Shown in pieces: positions 6,971 through 12,122 of a DNA stretch of 12,122 nt. The DNA comes from Limnohabitans sp. (GTDB lineage Bacteria > Pseudomonadota > Gammaproteobacteria > Burkholderiales > Burkholderiaceae_C): contig JANQXJ010000257.1 of NCBI GenBank assembly GCA_030729445.1, forward strand, positions 1 through 12,122, given 5' to 3'. Every line of letters begins with the position of its first letter. Within the stretch, counting starts at the first letter, position 1. The notes under the pieces were generated by a model, which did no database searches, had not been told where the DNA came from, and saw nothing but the letters and a program-made list of their open reading frames with translations. The position numbers and the translations under genes were made by a program.

Positions 6971-6994
6971 GGGACAGAGCTAAAGATCTGTCCC
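6971..6994. repeat. Perfect 8-bp inverted repeat between purU and lysR, REP-like or operator
   Basis: GGGACAGA at 6971-6978 and TCTGTCCC at 6987-6994 flank an 8-nt centre. On the coding (minus) strand it follows the purU stop and ends 13 nt before the lysR ATG. The T-run lies before, not after, the hairpin in that direction, so a normal intrinsic terminator is unlikely. From memory, GGGGACAGA-type arms are common in REP sequences linked to RAYT transposases. It may instead be a regulator site. Confidence 0.5.
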
Positions 6995-7004
6995 GCAAAA
7001 ATAT

Positions 7005-7853
7005 TCATTTGAAAATCACCGTCTTGTGGCCATTGATCAGCACGCGGTGTTCGCTGTGCCATTTGACGGCGCGGGCCAGCACCTGGCTTTCTGTGTCACG
7101 GCCTTGGGCCGTGAGGTCTTCCACGGTTTTGCTGTGGTCCACGCGGGCCACGTCTTGTTCGATGATCGGTCCTTCGTCCAGATCGGCCGTCACATAGTGG
7201 GCGGTGGCGCCGATGAGCTTCACGCCCCGGTCGTGGGCCTGGTAGTAAGGCTTGGCCCCTTTGAAGCTGGGCAAAAACGAGTGGTGGATGTTGATGGCGC
7301 GGCCAGCCAGTTTGCGGCACAGGTCGTCGCTCAAGATTTGCATGTAACGCGCCAACACCACCAACTCGGCGCCTTCAGCTTGGATGATCTCGTACTGCTT
7401 GGCTTCGGCCTGCGCCTTGTTGTCTTTGGTCACCGGGATGTGGTGAAACGGCACGTTGTAGCTGGCCGCCAGTTGGTAAAACTCGCGGTGGTTGCTGACG
7501 ATGGCCCGGATATCCAACGGCAGCAAGCCACTTTTCCAGCGGAACAGCAGGTCGTTGAGGCAGTGACCTTCTTTGCTGACCATGATCACGGTGCGCATGG
7601 GCTGGGCGGTGGCGTGCAGGTCCCAAGTCATGTTGAAAGTGGTGGCAAATGTGCTCCATTGAGCATTCAAAGCTTCAAAGTCCAACTGATCACACGCAAA
7701 CTGCACCCGCATGAAAAACAAACCGGTGTCGTGGTCGCTGTATTGGGCCGCCTCTTCGATGTTGCCTCCACGCTCCAGCAAAAATCCTGACACGGCATGT
7801 ACGATGCCGGTGCGGTCAGGACAGGAGAGGGTGAGGATGTAAGTGGTCGTCAT
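7005..7853 (-). CDS. purU: Formyltetrahydrofolate deformylase PurU
   Basis: PurU hydrolyses 10-formyltetrahydrofolate to formate and tetrahydrofolate, balancing the cytoplasmic C1-folate pool and, in many bacteria, supporting sarcosine/glycine metabolism. The protein has 282 residues, a normal length. An N-terminal ACT domain (about residues 4-80, opening with YILTLSCPDRTGIVHAVSGF) is a regulatory module that senses amino acids in E. coli PurU. The C-terminal formyltransferase-fold domain (about 87-270) carries INIHHSFLPSFKGA, with Asn188 and His190, and DLDEGPIIEQ, with Asp226, matching the Asn-His-Asp catalytic set. The ATG at 7853 has no clear ribosome site. Upstream is a 174-bp gap shared with the divergent aminotransferase; downstream is the GcvA-like regulator. 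Identification is very secure. Confidence 0.95.
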   Translation of the reverse strand: MTTTYILTLSCPDRTGIVHAVSGFLLERGGNIEEAAQYSDHDTGLFFMRVQFACDQLDFEALNAQWSTFATTFNMTWDLHATAQPMRTVIMVSKEGHCLNDLLFRWKSGLLPLDIRAIVSNHREFYQLAASYNVPFHHIPVTKDNKAQAEAKQYEIIQAEGAELVVLARYMQILSDDLCRKLAGRAINIHHSFLPSFKGAKPYYQAHDRGVKLIGATAHYVTADLDEGPIIEQDVARVDHSKTVEDLTAQGRDTESQVLARAVKWHSEHRVLINGHKTVIFK

Positions 7854-8027
7854 AGTTTTCAGAGGCGGTGTTCGCCGTCACTTTCGAGAGGGTGGGACGG
7901 TCGTGGCGTAAGGGGCTATTCTAGAAGACGCCTGTGCTCGTCGCTGGTGGGGTGTCGCGACTGAGCGGTAGGTGAGCCGTTTGGCCTTTAAACTGCATGA
8001 CTTGATGGATTCAGAGGAGTTTCTGCT
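7854..8027. promoter_or_regulatory. 174-bp divergent region between purU and the aminotransferase gene
   Basis: Promoters for both genes should lie here, but none is strong. On the minus strand TAGAAT (7923 to 7918) could be a -10 box for purU, without a good -35. On the plus strand TAAACT at 7989-7994 is a weak -10 candidate for the aminotransferase. An 8-bp palindrome GTCGCGAC lies at 7954-7961. A clear AGGAG is at 8015-8019. Confidence 0.35.
8015..8019 (+). promoter_or_regulatory. Ribosome binding site selecting a GTG start
   Basis: AGGAG lies 8 nt before GTG at 8028. The nearby ATGs at 7997 and 8005 are out of frame, and the in-frame ATG at 8049 is too far downstream, so GTG is the likely start. 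Confidence 0.7.
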
Positions 8028-9362
8028 GTGGCCCACACCGACTTGAACATGGACAACCAATGGTTGCCTTTCACCCCCAACCGTACCTTTAAGCAAGACC
8101 CGCGCGTATTCGTGGGGGCCGAGGGCATGCACTTCACCACGCACGACGGCAAGAAGGTGATCGACGGCATCTCTAGCCTCTGGTGCGTGGGTGCGGGCCA
8201 CAACCGCCGCCCGATCAACGAAGCCATCAAAAACCAGCTGGACACGCTGGACTACGCCACTGCTTTCCAGGCCAGCAACGACAAGGCCTTCAAAGCGGCG
8301 CAGATGATTGCCGACATGGCGCCGGGCGATTTGAACAAGGTGCTGTTTTGCAATTCGGGCTCTGAGGCGGCCGACACCGCCCTGAAAGTGGCGCTGGCCT
8401 ACCACCGCGCCCGGGGTGAAGGCCACCGCAATGTGTTCATTGGCCGCGAAAAGGGTTACCACGGCGTGAACTTCGGCGGCATGAGCGTGGGCGGCCTGCC
8501 TGCCAACCGCAAGGTGTACGGCGCACAACTGCTGCCGCGTGTGGACCACATGCGTTTTATCCACGACCCGGTGAACCACGCCTACATCCACCACGAAGAA
8601 CCGGTGTGGGCCGAAGACCCGCTGCTGGAGCTGGAAAACCGCATCTTGGTGCTGCACGATCCGAGCAATATTGCCGCGGTGATCGTCGAGCCGATCGCGG
8701 GCAGCGCGGGCTGGTACATCCCGCCCAAGGGCTATGTGAAGCGCCTGCGCGAGATTTGCGACAAGCACGGCATTTTGTTGATTTTTGACGAGGTGATCAC
8801 CGGCTTTGGCCGTCTGGGCGTGAACTTTGGGGCTGACTACTACGGCGTGGTGCCCGACATGCTGAACTTCGCCAAGGCGGTGACGAATGGCGTGATCCCG
8901 CTGGGCGGCGTGATTTGCCGCGACTTCATCTACGACGCGATGATGAACGCCAACTCGCCAGCCCACGCCATCGAGTTCTTCCACGGCTACACCTATTCCG
9001 GCCACCCCGTGGCTTGCGCCGCTGCCATTGCCACGCTCGATTTGATGAAGGAAGAAAACCTGTTTGCCCGTGCAGGGCAACAGGGCCGGGTTTTGGGCGA
9101 CGCGATGCACAGCGCATTGAAGGGCTTGCCCAACGTGATCGGCATCCGCACGTTGGGCCTGGCCGGGGCAGTGGAGCTGGCCAGCATCCCGGGCACGCCG
9201 GGCAAGCGGGCCTACGACATCTTCATGGACTGCTTCCACCATGGCGTTTGGGTGCGCCCGGCAGGCGAAAACATCGTCATTTGCCCGCCCTACATTGTGG
9301 AAGACGCACACATCGACCAGATCGTGCAAACGGTGGCCGACAGCATCCGTCGACACGCTTGA
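8028..9362 (+). CDS. Class III omega-amino acid:pyruvate aminotransferase (beta-alanine--pyruvate type)
   Basis: This PLP enzyme would move the omega-amino group of beta-alanine or a similar amine to pyruvate, giving alanine and a semialdehyde, in the cytoplasm. It has 444 residues, normal for the family. The N-terminal MDNQWLPFTPNRTFK resembles the Pseudomonas omega-amino acid:pyruvate transaminase. SSLWCVGAGHNR (near residue 50) and FCNSGSEAADTALK (near 110) are fold-type I substrate and phosphate-binding segments. Asp254 in LIFDEVITGFGR should contact the PLP ring nitrogen, and Lys283 in NFAKAVTNGVIPLGG should bind PLP. FFHGYTYSGHPVACAA follows near 316-331. It starts at GTG behind a strong AGGAG. 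The membrane-protein gene follows after about 31 bp and is probably co-transcribed. The subfamily is well supported; taurine or other omega-amine substrates are possible. Confidence 0.93.
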   Translation: MAHTDLNMDNQWLPFTPNRTFKQDPRVFVGAEGMHFTTHDGKKVIDGISSLWCVGAGHNRRPINEAIKNQLDTLDYATAFQASNDKAFKAAQMIADMAPGDLNKVLFCNSGSEAADTALKVALAYHRARGEGHRNVFIGREKGYHGVNFGGMSVGGLPANRKVYGAQLLPRVDHMRFIHDPVNHAYIHHEEPVWAEDPLLELENRILVLHDPSNIAAVIVEPIAGSAGWYIPPKGYVKRLREICDKHGILLIFDEVITGFGRLGVNFGADYYGVVPDMLNFAKAVTNGVIPLGGVICRDFIYDAMMNANSPAHAIEFFHGYTYSGHPVACAAAIATLDLMKEENLFARAGQQGRVLGDAMHSALKGLPNVIGIRTLGLAGAVELASIPGTPGKRAYDIFMDCFHHGVWVRPAGENIVICPPYIVEDAHIDQIVQTVADSIRRHA

Positions 9363-9393
9363 TGCACGGGATACAGGGTGCGGGGGCGCGTCC

Positions 9394-10470
9394 TTGAAAC
9401 GCTGGCTGCGCTCCTTGGGCACTTTGGCCGCCGCCTGGCTGGCCGCTGAACTGTGCGTCTGGCTGGGCACGCCCATTCCTTGGATGCTGGGCCCTTTGCT
9501 GGTCACGGCGCTGGCCTCTATGGCGGGTGCGCCGACGCACAGTGCCAACATCTTGCGCAACAGCGGGCAGTGGGTGATTGGGACCGCTTTGGGTCTGTAT
9601 TTCACGCCTCAGGTCAGTGCCTTGGTGTTGGCCCAGTGGTGGGCCATTATTCTGGCGGTGGTGTGGGCGCTGGCGCTGGGGGCTGGGTTTGGTGGGTGGT
9701 TGCAGCGTCGCCACGGCGCCGAGTTGGCGCACCTGCCGCCCCGGGCTTTGCTGGCCACCACGTATTTTTCCGGCTCGATCGGCGGAGCGTCCGAGATGAC
9801 GCTGCTGGCCGAGCGCCACGGCGCCCGCACCGATCTGGTGGCTGCGGCGCACAGCATGCGCTTGGTGATGGTGGTGATTGCCGTGCCGTTTGGCATGCAA
9901 TGGGCGCAGCACCAATGGGGTTTGACGGTGGATGCGTCCTTGTTGCCCGGCCCGCGCCTGGCGCAATGGCCGGGCTTGCTGTGGCTGGGCTTGGTCACTG
10001 CAGCTGGCGGTTGGGTCATGCTCAAGCTGAGGCGCACCAACCCGTGGTTCATGGGCGCATTGCTGGCGTCGATGGCGGTGACCCTGTTGGGTTGGCAGTG
10101 GTCGGCGGTGCCCAATGTGCTGTCCAACGCGGCGCAGCTGGTCATTGGGGTGAGCTTGGGCATCCGGTTTCGGCGTGAATTCGTCAAGACCGCGCCCGGT
10201 TGGCTGGTCTCAGTGGCATGGGGTTCGTTGTGGATGATGGGCGCGTCGGTGGTGTTTGGCATGGCCCTGGCATGGGGCACGGGCTTGCACTCGGCCACGA
10301 TGATTTTGGGCACGGCCCCCGGCGGGATCACCGAGATGGCCATCACGGCCAAGGTGCTGCAGCTGGGGGTGCCGGTGGTCACGGCTTTTCAGGTTTGCCG
10401 TTTGGTCGCGGTGTTGCTGATCGTGGGGCCGTTGTTCACCTGGGTGTCACGGCGGATGGCCAAGGCTTGA
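9394..10470 (+). CDS. AbrB-family integral membrane protein (putative transporter)
   Basis: From TTG 9394 the product has 358 residues and is strongly hydrophobic, with about 9-11 membrane segments. It belongs to the AbrB family (often mislabelled ammonia monooxygenase), a duplicated membrane family whose transport substrate is unsettled; E. coli AbrB was named for an effect on aidB expression. The two halves repeat visibly: PWMLGPLL at 29-36 and PWFMGALL at 217-224; GQWVIGTALGLYF at 58-70 and AQLVIGVSLGIRF at 247-259; GGASEM at 130-135 and GGITEM at 310-315. The start is uncertain. The frame stays open back to ATG 9241 inside the aminotransferase gene, but those extra residues are polar and unlike a membrane N terminus. 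TTG 9394 begins a basic-then-hydrophobic KRWLRSLGTLAAAWLAA and follows a G-rich stretch. The family is secure, the start less so. Confidence 0.86.
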   Translation: MKRWLRSLGTLAAAWLAAELCVWLGTPIPWMLGPLLVTALASMAGAPTHSANILRNSGQWVIGTALGLYFTPQVSALVLAQWWAIILAVVWALALGAGFGGWLQRRHGAELAHLPPRALLATTYFSGSIGGASEMTLLAERHGARTDLVAAAHSMRLVMVVIAVPFGMQWAQHQWGLTVDASLLPGPRLAQWPGLLWLGLVTAAGGWVMLKLRRTNPWFMGALLASMAVTLLGWQWSAVPNVLSNAAQLVIGVSLGIRFRREFVKTAPGWLVSVAWGSLWMMGASVVFGMALAWGTGLHSATMILGTAPGGITEMAITAKVLQLGVPVVTAFQVCRLVAVLLIVGPLFTWVSRRMAKA

Positions 10471-10477
10471 TGGGCTG

Positions 10478-10759
10478 TCAATGCACGACGACCGGCTGCT
10501 GGGCCAGACCGGTGTAGCCCTCGAGGGTGTCCTCGACCTCTTCTTGTGTGGGAGTGTGCTGCTGCCAAGCTTGAATCTGCTGCTGGAACATTTCAGCCCA
10601 GGAGCCGTCCAAGTAGACCTCTTTGCCAGACCGTTTGTCCACGATTTCAAAACCATGGCGCTCCAACTGGGGGGCACTGCTGACGACCGAAGTTTCGGTA
10701 GGCGCATTGGCCAGCATGTGCGTCACGGCGAAGGTTTCGGATTCATAAAGCAGGTTCAT
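10478..10759 (-). CDS. DUF3567 family small protein (betaproteobacterial, function unknown)
   Basis: This is a 93-residue soluble, mildly acidic protein with no signal or membrane segment. It opens with MNLLYESETFAV, has a central HGFEIVDKRSGKEVYLDGSWAEMF (residues 35-58) and ends in QEEVEDTLEGYTGLAQQPVVVH. The FEIVDK block, the glutamate-rich helix and the final QQPVxxH agree with DUF3567 proteins of Burkholderiales, a small conserved family without an established role. The start at ATG 10759 is preferred over an upstream in-frame TTG at 10816, because GAGAGAGAA precedes it at ribosome-site distance and the family begins MNL-Y. It converges on the AbrB gene with 7 bp between stops. It lies 100 bp after the DUF3108 gene on the same strand. 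Confidence 0.82.
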   Translation of the reverse strand: MNLLYESETFAVTHMLANAPTETSVVSSAPQLERHGFEIVDKRSGKEVYLDGSWAEMFQQQIQAWQQHTPTQEEVEDTLEGYTGLAQQPVVVH

Positions 10760-10859
10760 GGATTCATTCTCTCTCAACTTATGGCTTGCAAGTGGGTGCA
10801 CATGTAACAACTTCAAGTGAGTGTGGTTTTTGGTTGAATCGTTGAGTGGTGGGATGGGC
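10760..10859 (-). promoter_or_regulatory. 100-bp gap upstream of the DUF3567 gene; ribosome site only
   Basis: A GAGAGAGAA purine run on the minus strand at about 10767-10775 precedes the ATG of the DUF3567 gene. I see no convincing -35/-10 pair and no terminator hairpin for the DUF3108 gene. The two genes may be co-transcribed, or an atypical promoter may lie here. Confidence 0.3.
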
Positions 10860-12122
10860 TCATGGGGTTAGCGGTAGAGCGTCCAAGGCTTCACGCCCAA
10901 TCAGCTGCAGGTCGATGTAGCTCCCGCTGGCTTGAGTGATGCGGATTCGTGCGGGCAGCCAGTCATGAACAGATGAGACCCAGAACTCGACCTGAGCATC
11001 AAAGCGGTTGCGAGGCCTGCATACCCATTTGACGGCCTGCACGCTCTGTCCGTCCATTTGCAGGGTCTCCAGTTTTTCCATGGTCAACAGCCAGGGAAAA
11101 GCGTCACGCACAGTCGCTGTCTGGATCTGCAATCGGGTGCCGGGCGGCATCTGATCAGAGGACTGGGCCATGGCTGCCGCCAGCTGCACATACAAACTGA
11201 CCTGGTCTTGAGCTCCAAGTTGAAGGGCGGTTGTAGGGGCGTTGTTGCTGAACACGATCCGCTGGTTCGGGCGGTCGAAGTGAGCCGCTCGTTCGCTGCG
11301 CCAGCTGTCCGAAAACCGGGTCGGAGAAAGTCCTGTGTTGTTGATCTGGCCCACGCTGCGCCAGTGCCTGGAGCCCAGTAAAAAGGCCCGGACAGACAAG
11401 CTCACGTTGTAGGCGCTGGCGTTGTGCTGCCAGCGCAGCTCGCCAGAGGCTTGGTATGAGATGCCTTTTTCTTGGCCGTTGAGCCGGTAGCTCAACAAGG
11501 CGGAGGGGGGCAACGAAGCCAGGGCCAATTCAGGCAAAGCCAGGGTGGCGCTGGCGATGCTATCGGCCACGGTCGTTGCAGACTGGTCGGTGACATCGCT
11601 GGAGGAGCCGCTTGGATTTGGAGTGGCTGGCGAAGCCGCAGCCTTGAGGTTTGGTTGTCCCGTCGCTTGGTCCGCAATGGGGGTGTCGACAGGCACCCAA
11701 TCCGCTGGGTTAACAGGGGCAGACACGTTCGGGTCGCTGGCCGCGCTTTGTAGTGGGCTCGGTTCTGATGCGGAGGGGGCAAAAGGCGGTGCCGCAGCCG
11801 TGGTCACCGGCAGTGAAGCGGGTTCACCCGGTGGGGTGGAGGCTTGAACAGCCGCCCCGGCAACCATGGGCTCTACCTGCTTTTCGGTGCTTGCTTCAAG
11901 GTCCTTGACCGGTCCGGTGTCCTTTGTGTCGGCCAAACTATCTTGGTCTTTCGGCTGTATTGACTCTGTGTTCGTCAGGGTGGCGCTTTCGGACAAGTCC
12001 TGGTCTGAGGCTGTCCGGTATTCGGGTGAGGGTGTTTGCTCAACTGCCATGGCTGTTGGCGCTTGTTGAGGGGGGGCTGCGACTTTAGGTGCTGCGGGCT
12101 TGGGTGGGGGGATGGGTTTGGG
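10860..12122 (-). CDS. DUF3108 domain protein with long Pro/Ala/Ser/Thr-rich N-terminal linker, 5'-truncated by window edge
   Basis: The frame stays open to the right edge, so the start lies outside; about 420 residues are visible. The first 24 visible residues, ahead of an internal ATG at 12050, are rich in proline and alanine with lysines (PKPIPPPKPAAPK), like the periplasm-spanning part of TonB. Low-complexity Ser/Thr/Ala/Pro sequence with scattered acidic residues continues to about 11500. From there to the end is a beta-rich domain resembling DUF3108: SYRLNGQEKGISYQASGELRW, the NTGLSPTRFSDSWRSERAAHFDRPNQRIVF region, DQVSLYVQLA, and the closing LPARIRITQASGSYIDLQLIGRE. DUF3108 proteins are envelope or periplasmic proteins of unknown function. 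An N-terminal signal or membrane anchor is likely but would lie beyond the window. The family call is good, the function unknown. Confidence 0.82.
   Translation of the reverse strand, partial: PKPIPPPKPAAPKVAAPPQQAPTAMAVEQTPSPEYRTASDQDLSESATLTNTESIQPKDQDSLADTKDTGPVKDLEASTEKQVEPMVAGAAVQASTPPGEPASLPVTTAAAPPFAPSASEPSPLQSAASDPNVSAPVNPADWVPVDTPIADQATGQPNLKAAASPATPNPSGSSSDVTDQSATTVADSIASATLALPELALASLPPSALLSYRLNGQEKGISYQASGELRWQHNASAYNVSLSVRAFLLGSRHWRSVGQINNTGLSPTRFSDSWRSERAAHFDRPNQRIVFSNNAPTTALQLGAQDQVSLYVQLAAAMAQSSDQMPPGTRLQIQTATVRDAFPWLLTMEKLETLQMDGQSVQAVKWVCRPRNRFDAQVEFWVSSVHDWLPARIRITQASGSYIDLQLIGREALDALPLTP

Noticed and set aside
7878..9605. 575-codon open frame on the minus strand opposite the aminotransferase
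   Set aside because: It runs antisense to a strongly conserved enzyme, has shadow-like His/Val/Arg composition, and crosses into the next gene.
10491..10513. ACCGG/CCGGT inverted repeat as terminator for the AbrB gene
   Set aside because: It lies inside the convergent DUF3567 coding region, has 5-bp arms and no T-run.
10478..10816. Longer 112-residue version of the DUF3567 protein
   Set aside because: It would need a TTG start and adds 19 residues not seen in the family; ATG 10759 has a purine-rich ribosome site.
1..12122. Defence system, mobile element, prophage or CRISPR array
   Set aside because: No transposase, integrase, phage, nuclease/toxin gene or regularly spaced repeats could be seen; all large genes belong to known metabolic, transport, repair or regulatory families.

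Overview
The window looks like ordinary chromosome from a GC-rich betaproteobacterium. Burkholderiales is likely and Comamonadaceae plausible. This is inferred from the DUF3567-type small protein (a betaproteobacterial family), the DUF3108 protein with a long Pro/Ala/Ser linker, and the overall protein and codon style. I see no phage, transposase, CRISPR, tRNA or rRNA genes.

Layout, left to right. (1) The 3' part of radA (+), cut by the left edge, converges on a stand-alone glcD-type FAD oxidase gene (-); an 8-bp GC hairpin lies in the 28-bp gap. (2) A 368-bp divergent gap (2734-3101) holds a perfect-consensus sigma-70 promoter and a roughly 160-nt leader in front of a three-gene ABC importer of the glycine betaine/proline family, in the order binding protein, permease, ATPase (proX-proW-proV type, +). 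The three genes are tightly coupled: 3-bp gap, then 8-bp overlap. (3) Two minus-strand genes follow: purU (formyltetrahydrofolate deformylase) and, downstream of it, a GcvA-like LysR regulator. A perfect 8-bp inverted repeat separates them. (4) A 174-bp divergent gap leads to an omega-amino acid:pyruvate aminotransferase gene (+, GTG start) and an AbrB-family membrane protein gene (+, probable TTG start). (5) A DUF3567 small-protein gene and a DUF3108 envelope-type protein gene (cut by the right edge) lie on the minus strand.

How the genes could work together is mostly inference. The importer would bring in a quaternary amine such as glycine betaine, for osmoprotection or as a carbon/nitrogen source. 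PurU releases free tetrahydrofolate, which sarcosine/glycine C1 metabolism needs. The aminotransferase handles omega-amino acids such as beta-alanine, and GlcD oxidises a 2-hydroxy acid. No betaine or sarcosine catabolic enzyme is in the window, so this link is only thematic.

The part most worth a second look is non-coding. The importer leader has a hairpin followed by six T's, two pairs of 8-bp direct repeats that permit alternative pairings, and a possible 17-codon leader ORF, so it may be an attenuator or an unrecognised cis-regulatory RNA. The inverted repeat between purU and lysR resembles REP-type sequence. I did not find a clearly new multi-gene system.
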